Positions 14,001 to 29,000 are shown, counted from the first letter of the stretch. The stretch: DNA of 64,000 bases from Archivesica marissinica (GCA_014843695.1 CM026401.1:30477446-30541445); one strand, 5' to 3'. A program made the numbers and translations. The notes: generated by a model from the sequence alone, not told the origin.

Positions 14001-17000
14001 CAATTAATTACAATAAATATATCTAACAATGTAACTCACATGTATAACTATTGGAATTTCAGAACACTACTTATATAATAAATAGTATCCATTAAGATCG
14101 TTAATATTGTGTTAGTGTTTGCATTATTTGGTCACATATAAACGTTAGTACGGTAGTGCCTGGACTCCGTCCGCTTCCGTGGTCGAGTGGTTAAGTCGCT
14201 GATTGCATACCGCTGTAACCTATCAGCACTGATGGTCACTGGTTCAAGCCCCTGTTATAATGTGTATCTTTACATGAAAAAGTTGACAGTTTCTTAAGGA
14301 GGTTAGTGCACCAAGTACTGGTTAAGCGCTGGAGCCTGTCCAAGAAAGATGTTGCTATGTAAACTACCCGTCACTCATATGGGAAACCGGTAGCAACGAT
14401 AAATAAACTAACCACTGGACCGCGGATGTGTCCATGTTCTTCAATACAATGTGTTAAACAAATACGATTTTATTCAGCATAAAACATTTTACAATATGTA
14501 TAGCCTAATAGTATACTATATCAGTATTATAATGAAACCAATAGAAATATCAAACAATGTTTTCTCAGAAGAGCAAATTAATATTTAACAATATTACTTC
14601 TCGCATAGAATATATATGATGTATGATATATCTTTATTTCGTAATATGCCATTTCTGGCCCATGAACAAAGCATCAATACAAAACATTACAAAGTGAAAC
14701 ATGTAGGTAAGGTGGTGACGGACACTAATCGCAACGACCAATTATGGGAGAGACATACATTCTTATAAACAAAATCATAAAATATATATATTAGGTCATA
14801 CGCAAAATGCAGACACTTTGACAAAGAACAAATACTGTTCTTAGATATATATGCTAATACTTGATCAACTGTATGTAATGATGGCCAATGGCAGTAATAT
14901 GGTGCACACTATTTCTTTCTAACATCACTGTAACACGGACAAACACGTATGAAGTGGTATTCATTTTCAGTGTTTCTCATTGTACAGGATTTACAAAGTC
15001 GTTGTTCACGTGGCGTATTATCATTCATACATTCCAGTTCCAACACAATGTATTGCTCCCAATAAACAAGCGCTTAAATGAACCGATCCCATTCGTAGCA
15101 ACGAGCGTAATTTATTTGGCAACGACGCAGTGAACAGTTACATTTCAAACTCTAAAACTAACTAAATCTATGTTGTTCATGTTTTAAATATGAGAAGTTC
15201 TTACATATTTTAGCAAATGGGAACCTTTGGAATTGTGTGGCAAAGATGTGGTGCTGGCTGCAGGTTGTGCCAAGACCCAACTCCTATCCGTGGAGGCCAC
15301 ATTCGCTAACATGCTCATCACAACCGCTACATTCTGTGGTGACACGTGTAAGATTTTGTAAACAAACGCACGTACGCATGCGCATGGAGTAGATCGTGCT
15401 TGTGTAAAACAGACGCGCGTGTGCAACGAGTGCATCATAACTGCTTATGTAAACATGCATGTTATGTTATTGTGTTCATGGAGTACATTGTGTGTACTTA
15501 TTTTATTTCTGTAAGCTAACACACTTGTGCATTGAGTACACAGATACTGCTATATACTATATGCACGCTTTTCTGCTTATAAAATATACACGTTTTGCTT
15601 TTATTGTGTAACCAAACACACGTATGCAGGGTTATGTATTGACTGCATACATATGATATACACGTTTTGTTTTTATTGTGTAGCCAAACACATGTATTAA
15701 AAGTGTAGATATTGACTGCTCACATATGACATAATTATACGTGTTGTTGTTAGTGCGTAATCAAACACACGTATGCAAGGTGTATATATTGACTGCTTAC
15801 ATATGATATACACGTTTTGTTATTATTGTGTAGCCAAACACACATATGCAATGGGTATATATTGACTGCTTACATATGATATGCACGTTTTGTTATTATT
15901 GTGTAGCCAAACACACATATGCAATGGGTATATATTGACTGCTTACATATGATATACACGTTTTGTTATTATTGTGTAGCCAAACACACGTATGAAGTTG
16001 GTGCGAATTCAACTGTCTCCAATTAACCATTATTTGCATACAGTTATCGACATTGCACTATAGGATTTAAGATATTTGTTTATTGTACCCGAAACTGCCT
16101 ACACTAAACGTACCGTTACTCCGCAGTTACTTATTCCCTATGAATATTCGTATGACCTCTAAAACGACAGGTCAAGCTACACTAACAATGCAGGTGTAGA
16201 TATTTGACTGCAAACCAATGCACGCTATTGTGTAAACAAACGCACCGATGCAATGTCTACATTTGACTGTTTATATATAAAATATGCACGCTTTGATATT
16301 GTGTAAACAAAAGCACCAATGCAATGTCTACATTTGACTGTTTATATATAAAATATGCACGCTTTGATATTGTGTAAACAAAAGCACCAATGCAATGTCT
16401 ACATTTGACTGTTTATATATAAAATATGCACGCTTTGATATTGTATAAACAAAAGCACCAATGCCATGTTTACATTTGACTGTGTATATATAAAACATGC
16501 ACGCTTTGATATTGTGTAAACAAACGCACCAATGCCATGTCTACATTTGACTGTGTATATATAAAATATGCACGCTTTGATATTGTGTAAACAAACGCAC
16601 CGATGCAATGTCTACATTTGACTGTGTATATATAAAATATGCACGCTTTGATATTGTGTAAACAAACGCACCGATGCAATGTCTACATTTGACTGTTTAT
16701 ATATAAAATATGCACGCTTTGATAGTGTGTAAACAAACGCACCGATGCAATGTCTACATGTGACTGTTTATATATAAAATATGCACGCTTTGATAGTGTG
16801 TAAACAAACACACGTATGTAAGTTGTAGAGATTGAAGGCTTACACATTTCTCGCTACATTTCCGCACATACTTTATTACCAACCACTCTTTCAAATGATT
16901 ATATTTAAACAGTAATATGGACTATTCCAATTATTAGAATATATTTTCTATTTCACCTTAAATACAGTAATGGAATGTCCCAAGTATTAGACTATATTTT

Positions 17001-20000
17001 CTATTTTACCTTAAATACAATAATGCAATGTTTCAATTATTAGAATAAATATTGTGTTTTACTATTTTTAGTACAGTAATGGACTGTCCCAACTATTAGA
17101 CTATATGTTCTATTTTACCTTAAATACAGTAATGGACTGTCCCAATTATTAGACTATATGTTCTATTTTACCTTAAATACAGTAATGGACTGTCCCAACT
17201 ATTAGACTATATGTTCTATTTTACCTTAAATACAATAATGGACTGTCCCAATTATTAGACTATATGTTCTATTTTACCTTAAATACAGTAATGGACTGTC
17301 CCAATTATTAGACTATATGTTCTATTTTACCTTAAATACAGTAATGGACTGTCCCAAATATTAGAATGCATTATTCTATTTTACCTTTGAACAGTAACGG
17401 AGTGTCCAAAGTTCTATGCGGACATGCTTAAGTGTACAGTCGAATCGTTACGCACCAAACGAATAAATTCACTAGGTACACAATAAAATATTAACTCTTT
17501 CACCGCCAATGTTGCATTAAAGCGCCTTTGCAAAAAGCCTATAACCCGATCAAACAGAACAGAACAGAACGTGTCGTCTGATCAGGCTATATGCTGATTG
17601 CTCTTCAGAGAGCGGAGCGGAAGCAGCTGTCCGAGTAGCAAACAACATAGATCCTGATTTGCTGCGGCGTAACGCTGGATCTATGTTGTTTGTACATTGC
17701 TTTAAATTATTCGGCGCTGAAAGAGTTACACGTACACATTTTAGTTTCACGTCAACAGTAGGTCGTCCTGGTAACAATTGATGGTCGCTTCCGGTGCGCT
17801 TTCCTGTTAAGTTCAATGCCTACTTTCATCTGCTCACAGTAATTACGATTACCAACATGTTCTATGAAGTAGTATACTTTCTTTTCAAATCGTAAACATT
17901 AAAATAATTTCGCATCTAAATTTATATCCTGCGTGTATAGACGTTTAGTTATGTCTCCCCCATGGTGGGGGTGTATAGACGTTTAGTTATGTCTCCCCCA
18001 TTGTGGGGGTGTATAGACGTTTAGCTATGTCTCCCCCCATTGCGGGGTGGAATGTATAGACGTTTAGTTATGTCTCCCCCATTGTGGGGGTGTATAGACG
18101 TTTAGTTATGTCTCCCCCATTGTGGGGGTGTATAGACGTTTAGTTATGTCTCCCCTATATTGGGGGGATCATATTGATTCAGTACTTTTTGTCCTTTCGT
18201 CCTTCACAAATTGTGTCCGGACAAGATCCACTAAACCTTTGGTCGGATTATCACGAAACGTCACAGGAATGACCAACATCAAGCCACATTGTACTTATTA
18301 TAGCCGTGCTCCGTTCCGACCATTTTGCACACGGCGTTATGGTGATGATGACTACGTTTATTTAAAGTCGCCACGCCATAAATGCATGTGGGCGACTAAA
18401 TTTTTTTAAGATGTTTAAATAAACTAGAGTTGATTTTGATCTATCGAAAATATAATAATAATAGTTCATTGAAGATTGTTTAAATAACACACGTTTTCCT
18501 GGCTGGGTTTTCACGACACTTCTCAGGAATGATCAGTACAAAGCCTGGGTGTGAATGTCATTATTTCAGTATGTGTGTTTTACGTTTATTTATCGTTGCT
18601 ACCGGTTGCCCATATGAGCGACGCCTCCTGAAGAGATTAGTCATTTTAGAGTTTTGGAGGATAGTGCAATGATGCAGACAGAGACCCATTCCAGAGTCTC
18701 CTCTGGTTCTTTTACGTGTACGGTGTAAATCACCAACACGAGACCTCGGTTTAGCGTCCCATCTGATAGACTGTTAATTTTGTTATGGTCAGACGGAGGA
18801 TCGAACCTGCGATCCCTGGATTACCAGTCCAGTGTGTTACCACTGGACAACAGATCCGTCATCATTTCATTCCCACTCTGTTAGTTTTGTCACACAGTTT
18901 GAACACGTGACAGCTTCTCCGGACTACTTTTGTTATATTCGTAGTCGTATTTTAATGATACATACACATAACCTAGTTCTGAATGCGCTTTGCTCTGTTC
19001 ATTTTTTCACAGAGTTATGTCCCTTTACTCAACTTTTGGGGATACATGCGTTAGTTTCAAAAAACAAAGATCTATGTTTAGAATAAAATATGGAATTCAG
19101 GTACAAATATTAATCAACGTTGCTTAAGCAAATGTGAGAATTGTTAATATCAGACGAATGGTCTATATATAATTTATTCCGATTCATGTTGTATATATGT
19201 ATGGCTATATCTATAGAATGTGTATACAACGAGCATAGCCCCGCACTACACATAGGGTGATGTTGCTCCCTTATAGCAACCTTATAATCTTGTATATATA
19301 CACGGATAGCTAAGCAACATGTATATATTGCTTAGTTGATGTACCGAATTATAAACTTACATTGCTTTTGTTTTTGTATTTCTACGAATATAAGACGACT
19401 ATAATACATATCTGTTATTAGATATCAGTGCCAGCTTTAAGATGTATGACCCTGTCTTTCAGCAATTCCAGGGGCCTGTCTATTGACCCTTCAGAAACAA
19501 TTTGGGGGCTGCTTCGGCAAAGTCGGACTTGCCCCTGAAATCTACCTTAGCAACGCCACAGACCATAAAGGGGCGCTGATCGGGGCCAATACAGAGGAAG
19601 CCAACGTTTATTGCAGGTTTGTTTACATGTACTGTTTTAAAATTGTAAATGGTATCTCATAGCTCATTCTGTGTGGTTCTACATACGATGAGTATGTGAG
19701 TGTTTTACGATTATTTATGGTCGCTACCGGTTGTCCATATGAGCGACGCCCCTGAAGAGATTCGTCATTTTAGATTTTTAGAGGATATGACAATGATACA
19801 GATACAGACAGCGACACATTCCAGAGTCTCCTCTGGTTCTTTTACGTGCACGGTGTAAATCACCGACACGAGACCTCGGTTTAACGTCCCATCTGAAAGA
19901 CTGTTAATTTTATTAGTCAGACGGGGGTCGAACCTGCGATCCCTGGATTACCAGTCCAGCGTGTTACCACTGGACTACATATCCGTCTGTAGATTACATC

Positions 20001-23000
20001 GTGTGATTATTATCGATATTTATAATTTTTCAATAATACATTATTACAGTTAAACAAAATTAGCCCTAGACGAACCTCTACCATCTGTAAATTACCTCCC
20101 TTTATTTGTATTTTAACAAAATCTCCAATAACTCTGTAAAATTTATTATTAATGGTTGTTTACTAAAGTTAACTAATGTACGTACATGTGAATGATAGTA
20201 TTATTTTTCCAACTGAAGAAAAACGCATACGGATACGTTAATAGCTGTACACACGATTACTTAGGTATGTTCAATATAGAACTACTCAGAATAACTATAT
20301 CTATGCTTGAACCCGCTTAGAAGCGTTGCTGTATTCATATTAATCTCCTTCCTTTACTGTAGATGCGTCACATTTTCCTCCTGTATGCAAGGCGTGTTTT
20401 GTTTCTAGTATTCCTTAATGGTGTGTTTCTTTCTTTCCCAGTAGATGCGTCACATTTTCTCCTGTATGCAAGGCGTGTTTTGTTTCTGGTATTCCTTAAT
20501 GGTGTATTTGCTTCATTCCCAGTAGATGCGTTACATTTTCTCCTGTATGCAAGGCGTGTTTTGTTTCTGGTATTCCTTAATGGTGTATTTGCTTCATTCC
20601 CAATAGATGCGTCACATTTTCTCCTGTATGCAAGGCGTGTTTTGTTTCTAGTATTCTTTAATGGTGTGTTTGTTTCTTTCCCAGTAGATGCGTCACATTT
20701 TCTCCTGTATGCACGGCGTGTTTTGTTTCTGGTATTCCTTAATGGTGTATTTGCTTCATTCCCAGTAGATGCGTCACATTTTCTCCTGTATGCAAGGCGT
20801 GTTTTGTTTCTGGTATTCCTTAATGATGTATTTGCTTCATTCCCAGTAGATGCGTCACATTTTCTCCTGTATGCAAGGCGTGTTTTGTTTCTAGTATTCC
20901 TTAATGGTGTGTTTATTTCTTTCCCAGTAGATGCGTCACATTTTCTCCTGTATGCAAGGCGTGTTTTGTTTCTGGTATTCCTTAATGGTGTATTTGCTTC
21001 ATTCCCAGTAGATGCGTAACATTTTCTTTGGATCCCATTAATTCATAACGAGTATCATGTTTCTATTCCGGTACTACTTCCAGCAAGAAGCACGACCTCT
21101 TCACGTGTATGCAAGGTGTGATACACCAGTGCCCGGGGGCCGAGCAGACACTCTCCCTTACTGGCTTCGACCTTCACGGCATGGAACGAGCTGTGGGACT
21201 TCTCTGTCACGACATTCCAAGTAAGACTCGAACAATCCGAAATAAGCAACCCGGATAACCCCGTTTATGTGCCCACACGAATGACTGATCAGCTGGATTA
21301 GGGATTCTAGAATATTCCCTACCCCCGTGCAATATTTACATATTGTATGCATGTCTGCAATATTCCCTAACCCACTGTACAATATTCCCTACCCACCGTG
21401 CAATATTCCCTACCCACCGTGCAATATTCCCTACCCACGGTGCAATATTCCCTACCCGCCGTGCAATATTCCCTACCCGCCGTGCAATATTCCCTACCCG
21501 CCGTGCAATATTCCCTACCCGCCGTACAATATTCCCTACCCACCGTGCATTATTCCCTACCCACCGTGCAATATTCCCTACCCGCCGTGCATTATTCCCG
21601 ACCCGCCGTACAATATTCCCTACCCGCCGTGCATTATTCCCGACCCGCCGTGCATTATTCCCTACCCACAATGCAATATTCCCTACCCACCGTGCAATAT
21701 TCCCTACCCGCCGTGCATTAGCTGTCGATGTGATTTTAAAATTATCAAGACCGTGTAAGCAAATAATCTACTAATACTAACAATATTTGTCTTATGTATC
21801 CTGCCTGCAGATTACTTGGGTGGACTGGCGTGCTTCGGAAAACCTACTGACAACGCCAAGAAATGTATGGAGGATATGACCATGGCTATTACAGACATGT
21901 CCACCAAGCAGATCACACAGAAACTCAATATGGACAGCTTCTTCAACGACTTCTGCACGTGAGCAAATACTTTACAGACTTTAGTAAATATATTCATGAA
22001 GCTGTATCCCTTTGTAATTCACTTGTTTAGGATATATGAGTTACTAGTTGAATACTCCCTACACTCTTAATACAGTCATGATCATGTTTGCATAGTCTAA
22101 AATCCATCATGACATTGTCATTATTTTTCCATGTATGTCCATAATCATTACATCATTTGTCCATCCTCATCATGATTGCATATATCATAATATTGTACTA
22201 TATATATTGTAAATATGTTTAAATGTTACAGACGAGAAACTGTAATGTTTAAGTCTTAATAAAGCATTCTTCTTCTTCATTACTACGAATGCATGTACTG
22301 TAGTAGGGCTTGTCTGTGGCTTCCTACCTATGTTCACCTGTATGTATAGGATATAAGCTGAACACGATCCAATATGTAAAACGCATAGCGCCGAACACAG
22401 TGCCAGTAATTTACATATTGTGTCCGTTTGAGGCTTATATCTTACTTAAAAAACACACTTATATAACAATATCTTACTAATTAAAATTGTTAATTTCGTA
22501 TGATTACGAATATGATTTAAATATCATTTAATATAAAACTCTGGACTTTTATATGCAGTCCAATATTAATAATAAAGGATTGAAAGTACAACGGTATGAC
22601 GTCACGATAGTGTTTTAAATATACTATTACAATTAAAATATCGTACATTATGCCTATCCGTGTACAGTATGCTAGTGGGTTTCTAAGTTAGAACATATTT
22701 GCGGTGTCCTATGTTCACAGATTTATATACTTTTACAAATAAAATATTAGAGAATATGCTAATACATGTAGTGTATTGGTGATATGTGAGAAAGTTGCAA
22801 ATCGCTTGCGGAGGTTGGAGAATTGAATACAACCTACCATCACTGATGGTCACGAGTTCGAATCCCACTCAGGCCGTGTCTCATTTATATGAAAAAGTTA
22901 GCAGTTTCCTACGGAGGTTGGTGCACCAAGTACTTGGAGTGTGGAGTCTGCCCAGGAAAGGTGTTGTTAGGTAAACCGCCCGTCGGCGTAAAACCCTAAC

Positions 23001-26000
23001 ACACAAACAAACAAACACTACCAATCTAGATGAATGAACAGTTAATACTAGCTACTGTCCTATAATAGACACATACTGAAATAGTTACTCACTGGGGCAT
23101 GAATGTATTTTGACTTGGAAATATAAACAAATATTCCAATTTGTAAAATTGACGCTATTGTTGTAAGATATAAATGGGGAAATAGTATATAGTATTAGTA
23201 AAAACACTGCGCCCCATCATAACTTCATTATTTCTTGGAATATATTAATAATTCTGGTATCAAATTAAGGCTTTCCATCTGATCTATTCAGAAATATAAA
23301 CTATTTTGAATGGGATATACACTGTTAAGTTGTTTTTCAGTGCTCGCGTCAGTCACGTGTCGTGTGATTCCAAGTCATGGCCAACGTGCAATACGGAAGC
23401 TGTAGATCTGAAGAATCAATTCGAGTGCCAGCTTATACCATCGAGGTGCTACGAATCGCACAAAGATAACATTGACAGCATCTGTCCTAACACCGGTAAG
23501 TGACTAACGATAGAGTGACGCAATTTCGGATATGTCTATAAATTTCGGATATGTCTATAAATTTCGGATATGTCTATAAATGTCGGATATGTCTATAAAT
23601 TTCGACTATTCACATAATAGTATTATTATCAGCACGGAAACAAAAATGCACCTTAATATTTTAGCAACAGCTTAGTGACTTGCTGTATATACACTTGTCT
23701 GCAAAACTATAGTAATCACGCTTTTAACATCGTGACACTGGGGACATTATCTGAGGGTCACAGTTACCACGCTGCAATCACAGACGTTTGGGATCTGGAC
23801 ACATGATTTCGGGTTCAAAACCAAAATGTTTTTTAAGAATATTATGATAAACTACATGCTTGACACTATACATACAATGTCTTTAGCAATAGCCAAGCAA
23901 GTTTAAAATGACACCCCGTCACTATCGAAACCATTTTGTCCAGACCCCAAACGTGTGTGGCTGCAATGGTATCATACATTGCACTGACCGACGTAAATTC
24001 ATGCATTTACGTTTCTACATACGCTTTCGGGTATATACATCATGTTTTTTCTAAGCATAATATGTTTCGTTTGCTTCACTATGGAAGCATATTGATGTCA
24101 ATTCAATTCAATTCAATTCAATTATTCTTTATTAACTCAGATCATTTACATGACATATGAGTATACATGTAATTAATTAACAGAAGTTGTGAACAGATGT
24201 CAAACTATTGATTATTATTGTTGAAATTATTTGTGTGTGTGTGTTTTACGTTTATTTATTTAAGAGATTAGTCATTTTAGATTTGTGCAGGATAGTGCAA
24301 TGATACCGATAGAGACCCATCCCAGAGTCTCCTCTGACCTCGGTTTAAAGTCCCATCTGAAAGACTGTTAATTGTATTAGGGTCAGACGAGGGATCGAAC
24401 CTGCGATCCCTGGATTACCAGTCCAATGTGTTAACCACTGGATATCAGATCCGTCTGTAATAAGTTGTATTGCCTTGTTATATAAGTGGTTATTTGCCAA
24501 TCAATACTAACGCCGTCGTCGTCACTTAGAACAGAGTACAAGGGGCCATTTGAGTTCATGACCACATATGCTTGGAACTTAAAACCACGACCGCGTCATC
24601 TCCCGTATATTATACCGGTATGTTAACTAATTGTATACCCGCTAACGGTGATGATGATAATTGAGATTATAAACCCTCGCCTCCGGTGAACCAAATGGGC
24701 GAGCGGCCCCCGCTAACGGAATATGCTAGAACCCTATTCCGGAGGCGGTTATTCAACTGTCAGTTTGGTACAGATAAATTAAAGGGCTAATTAATATTGG
24801 GCCAAATTACAGTTTTAGAATAATATTGTATAATACACATGTTCATGTTTATCCTACCCCCATGCTTAATAATAGACAAAATCGGCATGCCTAATAAACG
24901 TTGCTTTCGTGACGTCATATTGGTGCATATACGTTCACATATTGTATCATAAACTTCAGCACGTCATGAATATTCGGTAAATCAAAAACGATTTTTTAAT
25001 CAGAAGATAGGATAAATAGAAAGGTTACTGTCTTATCAAATTTAATTTATTAGGCGAGTTGGAGATAAAATAATATTTAAAAAATATATATAATAATAAT
25101 ATATAAAAAAGTATAAGACAATAACCTAATATTCTATATATATAATTGTAGCAAAGAATACCACACTTTTTTATTTGATTATTTGAGTCTCCTTTATATC
25201 TAAACTATTGTGTTAAAATGAGTAACGTGGCATAATGTGAGTACAGTCAAACAGTTCTTAAATCACAGAAAGTGGCCGCTTTGCATACATGTAGGTGTGG
25301 CTGCTTAATAGAGGAGACCACAAACACAGGTTGCACTGTTGTCAAAAGAAAAATTGTCTCCATTTTTATCATGTATGCTTTGCTTGTTTGCAGACTTTGA
25401 CGGTACTGGTATAACATTTATTATAATTTTAGTCTGCATGGTTTCATCTATATTTTGTTTCATACAAACTACCCACCGAGATAAGTCAACGTGTAGCAAT
25501 GGAGTAGCCGATTAACTCATTATTGGGGCGAGTATGGTTGGAGCGCAGGGGTGAAACAACCTGATCGACACGATCAAACATTACGCTCAACAATGTAACA
25601 CCTCTATATACGTCCCCGCCATGCACCTTCTTACAACCGAACCTCGTACTTTCTTCCAACAGCAACATCTAAACTTAATAACGATTTTTTTTTATCAAAT
25701 TCATCGTTATTGAAGGTTTTATGATGGCGTAGCGGTAGCTTTTGCAATTACTATGAGAGGTCGCCAAGGCGGTATCAGTTCCCAATTTGAGCTTTGCCTA
25801 CAGACTTATCCGGTATCGAATCCGAGATTTTCCGGACTTATCCGGTACCGATTCCAGGATGTACGGACGTATCTGGTAGCGAATCCGGGATTTCCCGGAC
25901 TTATCCGGTACCGTATCCAAGATGTACGAACGTATCCGTTACCGAATCCGAGATGTACGGACTTATTCGGTACCGAATCCGAGATGTTCGAACTTATCCG

Positions 26001-29000
26001 TTACCGAATCCGAGATGTACGGACTTATTCGGTACCGAATCCGTGATTTCCCGGCCTTATCCGGTACCGAATCCAAGATGTACGGACTTATTCGGTACCG
26101 AATCCGAGATGTATGGACCACGAGTTCGCTTGGGGTCTGGGGTCATGCTCCCCCAGGTTAAGTGGAATGAGAGAGCTTTGCATTTGGTGCATTTTGTTTG
26201 TTTAAAAAAAAGTAAAATAGATGTAATGGAAATAGATACTAATATCAACGAATATACAATAATTTGCCAAATTCTAACATAGCATAAGCTCTGAGTCTGA
26301 GAGCGAATCGTAGCCCGTATATTTAAACTGTGCTTAACACATTTTAGCGGGCGTGCACCGAAGCTACCAAGCCACCTACATATATAAGTTAATGTCATAG
26401 TGTTGCATTACGAACCAAGATTCCATATCGAGTTCTTGAGTAAGTGTCTATCAGTTGTAAACGCCAAGTTCTTATGGTGGGTAGTATCATTTTCATTATG
26501 TATAATAATTATATATATTGCTACACACGTATGTTTTATATGGGTTTATCGTTCTTATATTCACATATATATATATATATTTAATTTTTAATTTCAATTT
26601 TCATAGATGTATCTTTGTTTGCAGTTTTTTAAGTGTACATTATTACTGATATATTACTGTTTCACTCTTTTTTTTCTTTTTTTTATCCTGTGTATAATGT
26701 GTGCATAGTGTTCTGTATATAGCCTGCATGGTTTCAGTCTGTTGATTTTTCACTTTTTAACTTCTGGCAAAATGACATGATCAGAAACTCAATACGGCCC
26801 AATTAATAGTCTCAGTGGTGAACAATATTTATTTGACTGACCAGGCAAAATATACCAACGCCTGTTCCCAGGCTATTCTGTATATATTGATCTTTTCTTT
26901 TTCTTGTTGTTATTGTTTTTCTAATATGCGGTGTAAGCAATCATGAACGTTTTCATTGATTATCTATTTAGGTTCCTTATGCAAGCAAATGTTTCTTCCG
27001 ATTGCAATATTCAATTTCCACATTAAGCTCGCATTTAGCAACAGCTTGTATATGTATACGCGAAACTATCACAATTTACTTCATTTAAACAGTTGAAATA
27101 TAACAACATTCTATATTAGATAGATATGTACACGGCATGCAGATAGCTGAAGGAATTAGAAAACATTGAAGTGTTATTTTAATGTCCTCTCTAGAGTATT
27201 GCAACCATTAAGGGCAATATGACATCATCATTTTTCCGACATGTACAAAATAACACAACGCAAGACCCGACACTTTTAAAATTGGATGTTATTGTGCATG
27301 GTTCAAAATATTGATTTGAAATTATGGATTGCATTGGCTGTACACAAATGATAAAATCGTTCACATGTGAGACAGAGTTTCTCGGACACACTATACAATA
27401 GTTTCTCGGACACACTATACAATAGTTTCTCGGACACACTAGACATTAGTTTCTCGGACACACCAGACATTAGTTTCTCGGACACACTATACATTAGTTT
27501 CTCGGACACACTAGACATTAGTTTCTCGGACACACTAGACATTAGTTTCTCGGACACACTATACATTAGTTTCTCGGACACACTATACAATAGTTTCTCG
27601 GACACACTAGACATTAGTTTCTCGGACACACTATACATTAGTTTCTCGGACACACTATACATTAGTTTCTCGGACACACTAGACAATAGTTTCTCGGACA
27701 CACTATACATTAGTGTCTCGGACACACTATACATTAGTTTCTCGGACACACTAGACACTAGTTTCTCGGACACACTAGACATTAGTTTCTCGGACACACT
27801 AGACATTAGTTTCTCGGACACACTATACATTAGTTTCTCGGACACACTATACAATAGTTTCTCGGACACACTAGATATTAGTTTCTCGGACACACTAGAC
27901 ATATAACTTATATTGGGATTCGGTGACTTCTCACATTCTTCGGAGTTTGCGTTGTGTTTTACAGTGATGTTTGTTATTTTTAAGTTGTATACCTTATTGT
28001 TTAGGCCATAATAAAATAAATCCTAGATTTTCATCCAAATTTTTTTGAAAAATTGGGTGTGAAATTTTATTTTTTATTTTATATTTTCAGGATATCGATA
28101 TTTATGCTGATAAAATGGTGTTTTGACAAGATTCAACTTGACAAGATTTTTTTTTTTTCAAATAGTAATAAAAAAATCGGGGCGGGCCCTAAAAACGTGG
28201 GCGGGCGGGGATGAAAATCTAGGAAATATTTTATTATGGCCTTATGAATTAAAAAGAAATTGCTAGAATGTACGTATGATATGTTGATTTATTCATGGTC
28301 CAAATGTGAACAAAATCCATTCACAAATAATCCAATTATACCGAATTATATATAAGTGTAGGGTTGTAAGTGACCCTAAGTGTATGTATTTCTGTTACAC
28401 AAACTAATTATAGAATTTTATATTTATATCAATCACTGTCTATCACACGGATGCAAATCGTGACACAAAGTATACGTCTGAATATTGAAATTTTCAACAA
28501 TATGTCTGAAACATAATATATTCAAGACACACAATATATCCATATCTGCCTTTAGCTTCCACGGTACTATATATGGTATGAATATATGTTTCAAGCAAGA
28601 CACACAATATATCCATATCTGCCTTTAGCTTCCACGGTACTATATATGGTATGAATATATGTTTCAAGCAAGACACACAATATATCCATATCTGCCTTTA
28701 GCTTCCACGGTACTATATATGGTATGAATATATGTTTCAAGCAAGACACACAATATATCCATATCTGCCTTTAGCTTCCACGGTACTATATGTGGTATGA
28801 ATATATGTTTCAAGCAAGACACACAATATATCCATATCTGCCTTTAGCTTCCACGGTACTATATGTGTTGATATATGTTTCAAGCAAGACCACATATATC
28901 CATATCTGCCTTTAGCTTCCACGTACTATATATGGTGATATATGTTTCAAGCAAGACACACAATATATCCATATCTGCCAATAGCTTCCAGGTACTATAT

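Noticed and set aside
14888..15133. 81-residue plus-strand open frame, tested as the missing A exon between B3a and B3b
   Set aside because: No C-x10-C pattern or suitable phases; the opposite strand carries a LINE C-terminal motif that explains the segment.
20363..21019. 218-residue hydrophobic open frame with 27-residue repeats
   Set aside because: It follows from an 81-bp tandem unit without stops. The units are copies of an intron-exon junction, and the frame differs from that of exon B5.
21327..21774. Proline/arginine-rich open frames in several frames
   Set aside because: 21-bp tandem unit; open in three plus frames and one minus frame at once.
27303..27906. Open frames on both strands with 8-residue repeats
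   Set aside because: The 24-bp unit has no stop on either strand, which is expected by chance for some units and is not evidence of coding.
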